From Dethiosulfatibacter sp. (lineage in GTDB: Bacteria; Bacillota_A; Clostridia; Tissierellales; Dethiosulfatibacteraceae): a stretch of 64,000 bases of DNA. Under the pieces are notes generated by a model that worked only from the letters and a program-made list of their open reading frames with translations, was not told the DNA's origin and ran no database searches. Location: contig JAHRFV010000327.1 of NCBI GenBank assembly GCA_019084435.1, positions 7,739 to 71,738 of the forward strand. The letters run 5' to 3'. A program made the position numbers and the translations under genes. Shown here piece by piece: positions 17,149 through 25,810 of the stretch (the stretch's first letter is position 1; each line of letters opens with the position of its first letter).

Positions 17149-17214
17149 TGAAGTTTTACTTCAAATACTTCAAACAACTAAATATTTGACCAATTACTTC
17201 AATTTTGATATTAT
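17149..17214 (+). promoter_or_regulatory. Promoter and operator repeats of the HTH regulator cassette
   Basis: TTGACC (17186-17191), a 17-base spacer and TATTAT (17209-17214) form a good sigma-A promoter. ACTTCAA occurs three times: 17158-17164, 17167-17173 and inside the promoter spacer (17196-17202). The first copy is half of a perfect TGAAGT-TTT-ACTTCA palindrome (17149-17163). These are likely binding sites for the HTH protein encoded next. Confidence 0.65.
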
Positions 17215-17241
17215 ACAATCAAAGCATAGGAGGTGCACGAT

Positions 17242-18081
17242 ATGGAATATAAACAACAACAAGTCATCATGAATAACATTGATAGACTTCTCGATAAGCA
17301 AGGCATAAAACGTAGCACGATTGAAGATGCGCTTAGCATCAGCAGAGGTTATCTATCGCGTTTAAAAAAATCAGAGGGCAAAGCCTACACTCTAAGCTAT
17401 GATCTACTGAAAAAAATAGCAGATTATTTAAATGTCTCTATGGATTACCTGACACTTAACACTTTCGACCATACAACAGATGAAAATTCCCTGATCGATT
17501 TTTTCGAATCACTGTATTCCATGTCTATTGAAGACAATCTGTTTTGGAATGTGATAGAACTGAATGAACTTAATAGAATAGAGGACGATCCTGATTATTG
17601 GGGGAGCCTCGGTCCTATTGCTAAAAAAATTGAGAGGGCAAACCCTGATGAGCTTGAACTTTTTCCCGATTACATTGCTAAAAGTGTAGAGGACTACATA
17701 TATCAAGATATTACTCTTTGGAGTATACTTTGGGTCGGTTGGCAATCGCTGGGAAAGGGTCGAAAAATTGAAGAGGTTGTATACACCAAAGTTAATATTA
17801 CTGGTGAAGTATTCCATACCTACCTTGAAAAAATTAACAGTACTTTGTATTTATATCGTGTCGAATACACCGATTCAGATGGGGTTAACAAATTATCTGA
17901 CATTATTGAGGCATATCTCGTCGCCGATGATGAAAATCAATTCATCTGCAATTCGACCGATTGGGGTGAATATATCTCATCCAAACTAAGAGACCTATAT
18001 CAGATTGCCAGAGACAAATGCTCCGATACCAGACTCGATGAAAATGCAAGAAAGCTTCTCAAACAATTTAATGCCAATTAA
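17242..18081 (+). CDS. HTH-domain transcriptional regulator with unknown C-terminal domain
   Basis: A 279-residue protein on the strand opposite to the phage operon. Residues 1-75 are a Cro/CI-type helix-turn-helix with the pattern STIEDALSISRGYLSRLKKS and YDLLKKIADYLNVSMDYLT. The other 200 residues are acidic and match no domain I recognise (YQDITLWSILWVGWQSLG is a notable segment). The start is ATG 17242, eight bases after AGGAGG. It has its own promoter with operator repeats, and a terminator follows the next gene, so the two genes form an independent cassette. A lysogen-expressed accessory or immunity role is possible but not shown. Confidence 0.85.
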   Translation: MEYKQQQVIMNNIDRLLDKQGIKRSTIEDALSISRGYLSRLKKSEGKAYTLSYDLLKKIADYLNVSMDYLTLNTFDHTTDENSLIDFFESLYSMSIEDNLFWNVIELNELNRIEDDPDYWGSLGPIAKKIERANPDELELFPDYIAKSVEDYIYQDITLWSILWVGWQSLGKGRKIEEVVYTKVNITGEVFHTYLEKINSTLYLYRVEYTDSDGVNKLSDIIEAYLVADDENQFICNSTDWGEYISSKLRDLYQIARDKCSDTRLDENARKLLKQFNAN

Positions 18082-18113
18082 ACCTACTATTACAAAAGAA
18101 AGGAGGCCATATC

Positions 18114-18299
18114 ATGAACAACAAAATTCATCCCTCGAAAGACCACCACAGTTCTTTCCAACTTCTAGATATCAGTGCATATATAGAATCCTTTAATCTG
18201 GATCCTAAACAGACCAGCATTAGCCTGAAAATCATCAATGGAATGTCTTTTTCCTTTAATTGGTCGACTGGAAAGTTCAACTATTTGCGTCAAGCCTGA
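18114..18299 (+). CDS. Small protein co-transcribed with the HTH regulator
   Basis: A 61-residue protein preceded by AAAGGAGGCCATATC, 32 bases after the regulator gene and before the same terminator. It reads as a small beta-rich protein (SISLKIINGMSFSFNWSTGK). No family recognised. The tight pairing with a regulator suggests a partner or effector, but no toxin or antitoxin motif is visible. Confidence 0.75.
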   Translation: MNNKIHPSKDHHSSFQLLDISAYIESFNLDPKQTSISLKIINGMSFSFNWSTGKFNYLRQA

Positions 18300-18311
18300 T
18301 ATATTTTTGTA

Positions 18312-18340
18312 CTCCCTTATCATATGGTAAGGGAGTTTTT
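18312..18340 (+). terminator. Terminator of the HTH cassette
   Basis: CTCCCTTA and TAAGGGAG form a perfect eight-base stem around TCATATGG, followed by five T, thirteen bases after the stop of the 61-residue protein gene. Confidence 0.85.
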
Positions 18341-18427
18341 CTGTGATGAGGCTATACCCCCGTTTGAATCTGCGTTTTTTAACACGACACCCCAGCCCGC
18401 TGTCCGAATTGAAAAGTTGTAGGGATT

Positions 18428-18787
18428 TTACCTCCCCCAGCGGTCACCACTCTCAGCAGTAATCTTTGAGTGACATGACTTACAAAGGGCCATCAGGTTA
18501 CTCGTTTCATTGCCGCCGCCTTTGGAGAGAGGCAGGATGTGGTGGACTTCTTCAGCAGCTACAATTCGTCCGTTCTTATCGCACTCCTCGCAAAGAGGAT
18601 GGGTCTTGATGTAGCGGTCCCTGATACGCTTCCAGGACCTGCCGTAGCGCTTGTTGGACGCAGGGTCTCGTTGGTACTGGTTGTAGCGTTTTGTCACCAC
18701 CTTCTTATGCTCAGCGCAGTATTGCTCGCTGTCTGCAAGCCGACCGCAGCCTGGGTAAGCACAAGGACGCTTAGGTTTGTATGGCAT
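18428..18787 (-). CDS. HNH endonuclease
   Basis: A 119-residue nuclease. Paired zinc ligands (CAYPGCGRL, HPLCEECDKNGR, ALCKSCHSK) frame the HNH core AAEEVHHILPLSKGGGNETSNL with the catalytic His pair. Genes of this kind sit immediately before the small terminase in many phages and are needed for DNA packaging together with terminase. Start ATG 18787 follows AAAGGAGGTGAACCC. Confidence 0.93.
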   Translation of the reverse strand: MPYKPKRPCAYPGCGRLADSEQYCAEHKKVVTKRYNQYQRDPASNKRYGRSWKRIRDRYIKTHPLCEECDKNGRIVAAEEVHHILPLSKGGGNETSNLMALCKSCHSKITAESGDRWGR

Positions 18788-18812
18788 GGGTTCACCTCCT
18801 TTTGGGCATAAG

Positions 18813-18846
18813 AAAAGCCCTCGTGGGGTGGTCCCAAGAAGGCTTG
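18813..18846 (-). terminator. Terminator before the HNH gene
   Basis: On the minus strand AAGCCTTC pairs with GAGGGCTT around a GC-rich loop and is followed by TTCTT. It ends transcripts entering from the small zinc-ribbon gene region and separates the early genes from HNH/packaging. Confidence 0.6.
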
Positions 18847-18862
18847 TTTACATTGTGGCTCA

Positions 18863-18912
18863 CTTTATATATAAGCACACATCGTAGGTATCATTCTATG
18901 TTATTTAGTATC
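18863..18912 (-). promoter_or_regulatory. Second promoter-like repeat family, copy 1
   Basis: Shares GGATAC, an exact CATAGAATGATACC and a TTATATRTAAA box with 19123-19172, at the same spacing. It lies after the 63-residue zinc-ribbon gene and upstream of the HNH gene. Confidence 0.45.
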
Positions 18913-18915
18913 CAT

Positions 18916-19107
18916 CTAGTCAAAGATACCAGTTTTTAATAGGATTTCTTTGTGGGGCTTACATTCCTTGCAGACATAGTGTCTGTCCCGGAGATAGTTT
19001 AAGGATCTTACTTCATCACCACAGAAGCGGCAGTGGGGGAAGTAGTAGGTCATCCTTCCAGCTTTTGAGATTCTGATGTTGTCTTCTTTAGCTTCACGGT
19101 AGCTCAT
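18916..19107 (-). CDS. Small zinc-ribbon protein
   Basis: A 63-residue protein with a four-cysteine zinc ribbon: CRFCGDEV and YVCKECKP. The N-terminus MSYREAKEDNIRISKAGRM is basic. The ribosome site is GGAGGTTTATAAAA. Function is unknown; small zinc ribbons in this part of phage genomes may regulate late transcription. Confidence 0.7.
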   Translation of the reverse strand: MSYREAKEDNIRISKAGRMTYYFPHCRFCGDEVRSLNYLRDRHYVCKECKPHKEILLKTGIFD

Positions 19108-19122
19108 TTTTATAAACCTCCA

Positions 19123-19172
19123 TTTTACATATAATCACATGCGGTGGGTATCATTCTATGGTTTTAGGTATC
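19123..19172 (-). promoter_or_regulatory. Second promoter-like repeat family, copy 2
   Basis: Counterpart of 18863-18912. On the minus strand the block ends in TTATATGTAAAATGGAGG, running into the ribosome site of the zinc-ribbon gene. Its upstream end overlaps the 3' end of the DUF1492-like gene. Confidence 0.45.
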
Positions 19173-19592
19173 CTGATTTAAAATCTTGCTGCAAACTTCC
19201 AAGGCGGCGTTATGCATTTTGTAGAGATGGTGGATGGTGTAACACATATCCACTGCGATCTTTTCCCAGGTTAGAAAACAAAGGTAGCGTTTCTCAAGAA
19301 GCGTCTGGTACTCAGAGTTTTCTATGGACTTGATGATGGTCATGATTTCACGTTTCGAATCTACAAGACTAATGATGTCCTGATTGATTTCTTCCTGCAG
19401 GTCGATGATTCTGGCAATCACATCAGCCATTGTTGATGTTGAGCGGTTCGGATTTCTTGGCATTGCACTCAAAGTGGTCGTGGCTCTTGTGGCCAGTGCA
19501 TTTAAAGATTCCAATTGTTCAAACTTACTACGGATTCGATGGTCAATGCGATAAGCTTTTGAGAAGTACTCTCTTGCGTTTTGTTTATTCAT
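19164..19592 (-). CDS. DUF1492/RinA-ArpU-like late transcription regulator
   Basis: A 142-residue helical protein. The C-terminal part LLEKRYLCFLTWEKIAVDM followed by CYTIHHLYKMHNAALE has the sigma-region-4-like helix-turn-helix seen in ArpU, RinA and DUF1492 proteins, which switch on late phage genes. Its position just before HNH and terminase fits that role. The promoter-like repeats at 18863 and 19123 would be plausible targets. Start ATG 19592 follows GGAGGGCTGAT. Confidence 0.8.
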   Translation of the reverse strand: MNKQNAREYFSKAYRIDHRIRSKFEQLESLNALATRATTTLSAMPRNPNRSTSTMADVIARIIDLQEEINQDIISLVDSKREIMTIIKSIENSEYQTLLEKRYLCFLTWEKIAVDMCYTIHHLYKMHNAALEVCSKILNQDT

Positions 19593-19651
19593 ATCAGCCC
19601 TCCGAATATTTTAGATTTCACTCGGATTGGCGAGGATTGTCATAGGTTGTC

Positions 19652-21021
19652 TTAGATTTTCAGATCTGCCTTTACGGCATTGATGAGTGCAGCTTGGGTG
19701 CTGTTCTTTTCTCTTAGTGCTTTAAGAATACGTCCATCGATGGTGTCTTTGGTAATGATGTGTTGAACAACAACGGTATTTTCTGTTTGCCCTTGTCTCC
19801 ATAGACGGGCATTGGTTTGCTGGTAAAGTTCCAAGCTCCAGGTCAGACCAAACCAAATGAGAGTGGAGCCGCCTTCTTGAAGATTCAGGCCATGTCCTGC
19901 AGAAGCGGGGTGTATTAAAGCTACTGGTAATTCACCGTTGTTCCAGCTCCTTATGCTTTCAGAAGAATCAAGGCGAGAGAACTTTATTTTATTGTGCTGC
20001 AGCCTTTCTGTGATGCGCTCAAGGTCATGCCTAAACCAATAGGCAACCAGAACGGGTTTACCATTAGCGGCTTCAATGAGATCTTCTAGTGCATCAAGCT
20101 TTCTGTCATGGATCCGCATAATCTCTTGGGTATCGGAGTAGACAGCTCCATTGGCCATTTGAGACAGTTTACCTGAAAGAGAAGCAGCATTGGCTGCGGT
20201 GATATCTCCACCGGGAAGCTGAAGGACCAGGTCACGCTTTAATTCTTCATAGCGTTTAAGTTCTGGTTCTGAGAGCTTTACTGGATACTCTGAACTAATG
20301 AGTTCTGGCATCTTCAAATGGTCAGTGGATTTCATGGATATGGTAATGTCTGAAATCTGTCGGTAGATGGCATCCTCTGCAAAGGGTAGAGGCTTGTAAC
20401 TAAAGATGATCTGGCCATTACGCTTATCTGGAATAAAGTAGTCGTCTCGATACTTGCTTATGAATCTTCCAAGGCGTTTACCCATATCCAGAAGCCTAAA
20501 CTCAGCCCATAAATCCATGAGTCCGTTTCCTGTCGGAGTACCGGTTAAACCCACCATTCGCTTAATGCGTGGACGAACTTTCATCAAGGCTTTAAACCTC
20601 TTAGCCTTATGGTTCTTAAATGATGAAAGCTCATCGATAATTACCATGTCATAGTTAAAAGGGATACCGCTGTCTTCCACAAGCCACTGGACATTTTCTC
20701 TGTTGATGATGTAGATATCAGCTTTTTTCAAAAGTGCAGCTTTTCTTTCTGATTCAGTACCAACAGCCACGGACCAGATGAGATGATCTAGGTGTGACCA
20801 TTTCTCTAATTCTTGGGGCCACGTATCTCTTGCAACACGAAGAGGGGCAACCACCAAAACTTTATGAACCTTAAAGCTGTCAAAGAGTAAGTTGCTTATG
20901 GAGGTGAGGGTTAATACAGTTTTTCCTAACCCAAGCCCATATCAAGAAATATTGCAGCAATGGGGTTTTTTTCGATGTAGGCACTTGCGTATTGCTGATA
21001 ATCATGTGGTATGAACTTCAT
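19652..21021 (-). pseudogene. SNF2/DEAD-type helicase, frameshifted in the Walker A motif
   Basis: The gene starts at ATG 21021 (MKFIPHDYQQYASAYIEKN), overlapping the VRR-NUC stop. It reads to IFLDMGLG and then hits TAG (around 20926-20928). The remainder continues in another frame as GKTVLTLTSISNLLF and on through 401 residues with the helicase motifs DELSSFKNHKAKRFK, VGLTGTPTGNGLMDLW and QTNARLWRQGQTENTVVVQH. An imperfect GGCTT/GGGTT duplication explains the shift: removing five bases restores MGLGKT. Without the P-loop the ATPase should be dead unless the frame is rescued or this is a sequence error. Confidence 0.88.
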
Positions 21022-21305
21022 TTGGCATCACCTCCCATGTCGGATAATATTGTCTCTATTCCTGCTACGCTATCAAGTACATAAACCTTGAATCCAAGAT
21101 CACGAAGGAGCTTATGTCTTGCCAGTTGTAAGGGTCGAGGTTTCTTCCCAGGTGCTTTGACTTCAACAAAGGCGATTCTTCCCATGGGGAGGAGCACCAT
21201 ACGGTCCGGCATACCATCAAAACCCGGACTGACAAACTTTGGTGCAATGCCTCCCAGCACTTTCACTGCTTTTACCAGTTTTTGTTCGATGATTTTTTCA
21301 GTCAC
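21018..21305 (-). CDS. VRR-NUC domain nuclease
   Basis: A 95-residue PD-(D/E)XK nuclease of the VRR-NUC family. GMPDRMVLLPMGRIAFVEVK contains the catalytic Asp and the ExK pair, followed by KPRPLQLARHKLLRDLGF. The start is GTG 21305, seven bases after GGGAGG; the longer open frame to 21491 would add a non-homologous N-terminus. Single-domain VRR-NUC proteins usually sit next to SNF2 helicases in phage replication modules, as here, and act on branched DNA. Confidence 0.92.
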   Translation of the reverse strand: MTEKIIEQKLVKAVKVLGGIAPKFVSPGFDGMPDRMVLLPMGRIAFVEVKAPGKKPRPLQLARHKLLRDLGFKVYVLDSVAGIETILSDMGGDAK

Positions 21306-21456
21306 TTTTTTACCTCCCATCTGACACAAGAAACACAAATTCACAAGCGTTTCCCTATATTTACTAACGCGCGTGTACGTGCACAGGTATCTACTATCTA
21401 CTTTTAAGAAAAAGCATTTTGAATATAAGGGAAAAACTTGTGTCGTGTCGTGTTCT

Positions 21457-23805
21457 TTATCCGCAATATTGATAAAGTCGCTGCCTACCATATATGGGCA
21501 AACGCCTGATACTGCTGGTTCGTTCCCAACCGGGAATCTGAGCCATGAGTGCTGCGATCTGATAACTATCCGTGGTCTTTAATTCAGAGAGGTTGCGATT
21601 GAAGCATTCACACCATATTTCAGCATTGCTTACAGAGGTTCGAGCAACAGTACCTGCATGCACTGGCCTGCCAAATTCGGTCCCACTTAGGTAATTTCTG
21701 CGGGCAAACAAGTCCATACTATCCCAGTCATCTGGAAGTAAGGTATTCAGGTATTCTTCCACCATACCAACACGCTCATCAGCCTCCATGGCACCCTTCT
21801 GGGCCTTTTCAGCTTCTTCTAAAATGTCACCCTCCAGATATAGCTTTTCGCCTGAGTTCCATATTTGTTTTGCTTCTGCCCAGAACTGCTGCCTGTATTC
21901 TTCAGTGAAATCCCATGTCTTTTTCTGCTTTTTCTGATGTACCTTGATGATCCAAAATCGGCGGTTTCCTGTGATGTCGCGTAAGTATCCACGCTCTCCA
22001 TTTACTGTTGCAATGACGATGCATTGTCTAGGATGGCTTTCCACAACTCTTCCGTAGGAGGGTCTATATTTATCATCTGATGTTGAGAGGAATGCTTTCA
22101 CTTTTTCAATGTCGGCTTTTTTCATACCGGCAAGCTCTCCGATTTCAACCACCCAAAATCCCTGAAGTTTTTCAGCACCTGACTTGTCGTCCATATCGGT
22201 AAGGGATAGAGTTTCAGAATAAAAATCTGCTGTTACCAGGTCTTTCAAAATTGTGCTTTTGCCAATACCCTGATCGCCATCAAGCACAGGAACGCAGTCA
22301 AACTTAATTCCTGGAACATATATCCGCGCAACTGCCGCTGCAAAGGTCTTTCTAGTCACTGTGCGTATATACTCAGTGTCATCAGCCTGAAGATATTTGA
22401 TGAAAACATCTTCCACACGTTTTACTCCATCCCACGCAGGAAGGGAATCAAGATAATCCCTTATAGGGTGGAATCTCCGATCATCAGCAACCTTGGTAAA
22501 GGCAACATCGTGGTTTCTGCTTGAGAACGGAAGGTAGCGAATATCCATAATGGACTTAAGCTGGGCTGTGTCGGCGTCTCTCCAAAACACGTTACCTTCT
22601 GGTCTTTCCCACGGAAGTGGTCCAGTGACCTGGATACGGTTTGACAGCTCGTTGAATGCAAAGTTCTTAAAATCGGGATCATGATTCAGGATAAGGTTTA
22701 AGTTGTATACGCTGTTTTCGAGTACTTGACTTCGGGGCTGATACTTTAGTTTTTCTTTCCAGTCGTCACCAAGATCTGTGAAATCCACTTCAGCTTCTGC
22801 AAGTTTTTCATTGGTAGCAAAGACTTTCACCTCATCGATCTTCATTACGAAATCACACATACTCTTAAAGGACTTCTTAACATCGTCATCTCCAAACTTA
22901 TGGATACGGACGATGTCAAAGGCGTTACATAATTTAAGGTAGGCCGGGTCCTTGGCATGATGGCTGTATACGAACTTGCCACCTTCTTTGATTTCAACAC
23001 CCGCCATGCTGCTTGATTCTATAAAATGGTAGCGTTCTTCATTATCTGTTGGCTCGTACACATCTGATAAAAACACATCGATCGCTTTTGTGACGGGGAA
23101 GTAGACCCTATTGAAAAGCCCGACAACACCCTCCTTTCCAAGAGGATCCTGCACCTTCTGCTGCGATACAGTATTTGCCTTGCTCTCCCTGGATGAAGTT
23201 GGAAGTCTTGTAGGATCAGTCCATTCAGGATGAGCCGTCAAAATATCATCTGGATTAAGCCAGTCCTTGTCCACTTCCTTATAGATGAAGTTTCCGTTGG
23301 ATGGCGTACTGGGCCAGTACATCAGCTGGTTTGGCAGATAGGAGCATTCATCGAAATAATCGATACCTAGCATCTGAGCAAGGTATCTTGATACTGCTAC
23401 AAACTCTTCTGGTGTCACATCTCTTGCTAGAGGATAGATAATGCGCACTCTCGGATTTTCTTCAGTACTGCTATGGGTGGAATAAAGAACAGAGGTGTAC
23501 TGAGCATACGCTTCATAGTTTTCAAGAAACTCTTTATCAATTCTGTCACCATCTAAGGCAATCATTGAGCGGAGCTCCACTGTATCGATTTTTCTGCGAC
23601 CGCCTTTTAATACCCCTGCAACAAAACCACCATGATCTTTTGCATCATCTTTTTGAGCCTTGCTGAATTTAGCATATTCTTCAGCTGATTCTGTTGTACG
23701 GATGGGAGTCTTCAATCTATCTTTTAACTCATCAAATGTGATTTCTTTATTGACCCACTTCTTTGCCTGGCGGCTGTTCCCGTAGGCGATAGCTAGTTTT
23801 CTCAC
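21457..23805 (-). CDS. VirE-type primase/helicase replication protein
   Basis: A 782-residue phage replication protein. The N-terminal third carries ELRSMIALDGDRIDKEFLEN and a primase-like region. The C-terminal ATPase has a Walker A (LDGDQGIGKSTILKDL near residue 510), followed by FWVVEIGELAGMKKADIEKV (Walker B region) and VIATVNGERGYLRDITGNRR. This is the virulence-associated E family, which acts as replicative helicase or primase-helicase in phages. The start is GTG 23805, eight bases after AAGGGAGG; the open frame to 23937 overlaps the preceding gene. Confidence 0.92.
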   Translation of the reverse strand: MRKLAIAYGNSRQAKKWVNKEITFDELKDRLKTPIRTTESAEEYAKFSKAQKDDAKDHGGFVAGVLKGGRRKIDTVELRSMIALDGDRIDKEFLENYEAYAQYTSVLYSTHSSTEENPRVRIIYPLARDVTPEEFVAVSRYLAQMLGIDYFDECSYLPNQLMYWPSTPSNGNFIYKEVDKDWLNPDDILTAHPEWTDPTRLPTSSRESKANTVSQQKVQDPLGKEGVVGLFNRVYFPVTKAIDVFLSDVYEPTDNEERYHFIESSSMAGVEIKEGGKFVYSHHAKDPAYLKLCNAFDIVRIHKFGDDDVKKSFKSMCDFVMKIDEVKVFATNEKLAEAEVDFTDLGDDWKEKLKYQPRSQVLENSVYNLNLILNHDPDFKNFAFNELSNRIQVTGPLPWERPEGNVFWRDADTAQLKSIMDIRYLPFSSRNHDVAFTKVADDRRFHPIRDYLDSLPAWDGVKRVEDVFIKYLQADDTEYIRTVTRKTFAAAVARIYVPGIKFDCVPVLDGDQGIGKSTILKDLVTADFYSETLSLTDMDDKSGAEKLQGFWVVEIGELAGMKKADIEKVKAFLSTSDDKYRPSYGRVVESHPRQCIVIATVNGERGYLRDITGNRRFWIIKVHQKKQKKTWDFTEEYRQQFWAEAKQIWNSGEKLYLEGDILEEAEKAQKGAMEADERVGMVEEYLNTLLPDDWDSMDLFARRNYLSGTEFGRPVHAGTVARTSVSNAEIWCECFNRNLSELKTTDSYQIAALMAQIPGWERTSSIRRLPIYGRQRLYQYCG

Positions 23806-23806
23806 T

Positions 23807-24415
23807 TTAATAACCTCCCTTCGTACGAGGTCTTTCTCCATGTTCAAATCTGGCCTGTCTTGCGGCACGATAGGCTTTTTCTGTTGCTCTAGAATCCATA
23901 TCACAAAGATAGTTGCTGTCATCACCGAAGAGTTCAAATTTTCCTTTATGGTTTATCCCGGGATATGCAGCAAAGTAATCCCCATCGATAGTTTCGAAGT
24001 TGTACTTATTGGGCCAATTGCCGTTGTCATTGTAAGCTTCATTTTCTATGGACCATAGGATGTCATCAATATCTGCACCACTAGGAATATTCCCAACCAC
24101 AAGGATGGCTGTCTGGGACTTCCCGTAAGTATCAGGGTCATCTTTTCCCAGTTCATAAAAACGGTTGATTTTATCTGCATCAGCATCGGTCATCTGACCC
24201 TTGACCTCAACGTAAAGATCGCCACCAGATCTGCCGTCTACGCCGTGAAGAAGGAAGTCTGGAAGATAGGTCAACCCATTTCCAAGGTTATATCCTTCAG
24301 GTTCATACTCGTAATCAATACCACAAAAATCGAAGAACACTGCCCAGCGGGCCTCAAGCCTTGACCTGAAGAGGTAGCCTTTGTATTCAGTTTGTATTGC
24401 TTTTATCTTTTTCAT
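23807..24415 (-). CDS. PD-(D/E)XK-like nuclease
   Basis: A 202-residue protein whose first 75 residues match a restriction-endonuclease-like fold. FRSRLEARWAVFFDFCGI gives the leading glutamate, LTYLPDFLL the catalytic Asp, and GGDLYVEVKGQM the ExK. Proteins with this start (IQTEYKGYLFRSRLEARWA) are common in phages and are thought to be DNA processing nucleases. It ends two bases before the VirE start, suggesting coupling. Confidence 0.8.
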   Translation of the reverse strand: MKKIKAIQTEYKGYLFRSRLEARWAVFFDFCGIDYEYEPEGYNLGNGLTYLPDFLLHGVDGRSGGDLYVEVKGQMTDADADKINRFYELGKDDPDTYGKSQTAILVVGNIPSGADIDDILWSIENEAYNDNGNWPNKYNFETIDGDYFAAYPGINHKGKFELFGDDSNYLCDMDSRATEKAYRAARQARFEHGERPRTKGGY

Positions 24416-24419
24416 AAAT

Positions 24420-24842
24420 CTAAATGACCTCCTTACACTGAGATGAAAAGTAGCGAATTGGGTAGTTCTTACGTTTTGCCCAGTTGATCTCTGCTCTCAT
24501 GCCGGAGGAAATATGACTGCCAAACACCCAAACCTCGGAGCACTTTGACATCAGTACATTTCCAAAGAACAAACCTAGTTCTCGTTCATCAGGATCACTG
24601 TCATCAAGAAACTGAGTGAAAAGTAGATGCGGAGCGATGGGGATACATCCCATCACAACCGCGAATCTGCTATAGCGTCTGGCAGAATCCGTGTTTCTAT
24701 CAATATCACCAGAATAGGGTGAGCAGATATACACAAGAGGCCGGAAGGCTCTGGCAGCCTTTTCTCTTTGTTCGATTTTAGTTAAAGCACCATAAGCAGT
24801 GGGGTCGTAGTAACCTTCAGCGTTGAATTTATCAATTCCCAT
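24420..24842 (-). CDS. DUF4406/DUF7768-like nucleoside deoxyribosyltransferase-fold protein
   Basis: A 140-residue protein with RPLVYICSPYSGDIDRNTDS, IPIAPHLLF and SEVWVFGSHISSGMRAEIN. These are the nucleotide-binding loops of the nucleoside 2-deoxyribosyltransferase-like fold. It may act on nucleotides or nucleotide-derived signals. The exact substrate is unknown. Confidence 0.8.
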   Translation of the reverse strand: MGIDKFNAEGYYDPTAYGALTKIEQREKAARAFRPLVYICSPYSGDIDRNTDSARRYSRFAVVMGCIPIAPHLLFTQFLDDSDPDERELGLFFGNVLMSKCSEVWVFGSHISSGMRAEINWAKRKNYPIRYFSSQCKEVI

Positions 24843-24857
24843 TAGTGGAACCTCCCT

Positions 24858-25526
24858 TTATGCTGGCCTATCGGAAATCTTCATCTTGTACCATTCCAGG
24901 TATCGCTTGCGCTGTTCATAGTCTGGAACAGAGAGAAGTAGTCCGATATCAACTTTTTGAAGTGTCTCGAGCATTTTAACTTGGTCATCGGTTAGGTATG
25001 GACGGATGCTAGTGTCTTTTTCAAGACCATATTTTTGTCTGATTTGCTTGGCAGACATCCCTGTTACAATGCGGTTTATCATGTCGCATTCATTGCTGAA
25101 GTGATAAGGTTTGGGTTTTTCGTGAAGTAGCTTTATGTTTTCGGTCAGTAGAGGGAAATCCTTACGAGCTGTAACCAAAGTTGTGATGAACTCTTCCATT
25201 GCGTTGAAGCGTTTGATGTAAATCTCTTTGAATCGCATTGCCTTTTGACCTGTGTATCCCATAACAAGCATTGTAAAACCATCGCGAGTCATCATATAAC
25301 AAGGTAGCTTTCTTCCTGTACTATCCTTGTAATAGGAGAGCTCATAATTGGATTCAATGAAATCTTTACTCAATCCAGAATTGGAGTCAGTGATTTTGGA
25401 TATATCACGAAGTACATGGAAGTGTTCTTTTTCAAAGTGGTTTGCTACAAATAAACTATCTGCCCAAGCAATATCCCGAGCATCAGCAAATATACCGTAT
25501 TTGTCTTTTGGAATTAATTCTTTCAT
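24858..25526 (-). CDS. Rha family phage regulatory protein
   Basis: A 222-residue protein. The N-terminal domain (SLFVANHFEKEHFHVLRDI, YMMTRDGFTMLVMGYTGQKA, RFKEIYIKRFNAMEE) is the Rha family signature, known from phage phi-80 and P22 as a protein that interferes with phage growth under some host conditions. The C-terminal domain is helical. Start ATG 25526 follows TTGGAGGAATTTTA; the upstream in-frame codons lack a site. Confidence 0.9.
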   Translation of the reverse strand: MKELIPKDKYGIFADARDIAWADSLFVANHFEKEHFHVLRDISKITDSNSGLSKDFIESNYELSYYKDSTGRKLPCYMMTRDGFTMLVMGYTGQKAMRFKEIYIKRFNAMEEFITTLVTARKDFPLLTENIKLLHEKPKPYHFSNECDMINRIVTGMSAKQIRQKYGLEKDTSIRPYLTDDQVKMLETLQKVDIGLLLSVPDYEQRKRYLEWYKMKISDRPA

Positions 25527-25729
25527 TAAAATTCCTCCAATCTGGACTTGCTGCACTCAGGACAGAAAAGAGCAGTTCCATAAAGGTCGCTTTCTCCATC
25601 ACTAAATAACTCCGAGATATCCACACAGATTTCAACACCGCAATCTGGGCAGGTGGTAAAGACATTGTCATCGTGGATCTCCACCCTGATTTCCAATGAG
25701 TCGTTGATCGTTTGCTTTACATAGAACAT
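25526..25729 (-). CDS. Small zinc-ribbon phage protein
   Basis: A 67-residue protein starting MFYVKQTINDSLEIRVEIHD from ATG 25729, with TGGAGGTAATAAAT upstream. Four cysteines in TTCPDCGVEICVDI and ALFCPECSK form a zinc ribbon. It directly abuts the Rha gene. Function is unknown. Confidence 0.75.
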   Translation of the reverse strand: MFYVKQTINDSLEIRVEIHDDNVFTTCPDCGVEICVDISELFSDGESDLYGTALFCPECSKSRLEEF

Positions 25730-25739
25730 ATTTATTACC

Positions 25740-25806
25740 TCCATTTCTTGAAGGCTTAAGTGCCTTCTAATACTCACAGGACAGAAAACTCTCCTGTGAG
25801 TAATAA
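25740..25806 (-). repeat. Intercistronic structured element, copy A
   Basis: On the minus strand ATTACTC, 13 bases and CTGTCCTGTG are followed by a GAAGGC...GCCTTC hairpin and then AAATGGAGG. The first part folds as a perfect 10-base stem (ACTCACAGGA with TCCTGTGAGT). The ATTACTC-N13-TGTCCTGTG core recurs at 29970 and 30040 with the same spacing. Confidence 0.5.
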
Positions 25807-25810
25807 AGGA

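Noticed and set aside
18005..18196. 63-codon frame overlapping the end of the HTH regulator gene
   Set aside because: No ribosome site, and it is out of frame with both well-supported genes of the cassette.
21306..21491. Extended N-terminus of the VRR-NUC protein
   Set aside because: The GTG at 21305 has a good ribosome site and gives the normal family length; the upstream segment has no similarity to the family.
25772..25801. Perfect 10-base hairpin considered as a terminator after the polymerase gene
   Set aside because: No T-run follows on the minus strand, genes of the same operon continue beyond it, and it is part of the recurring intercistronic element.
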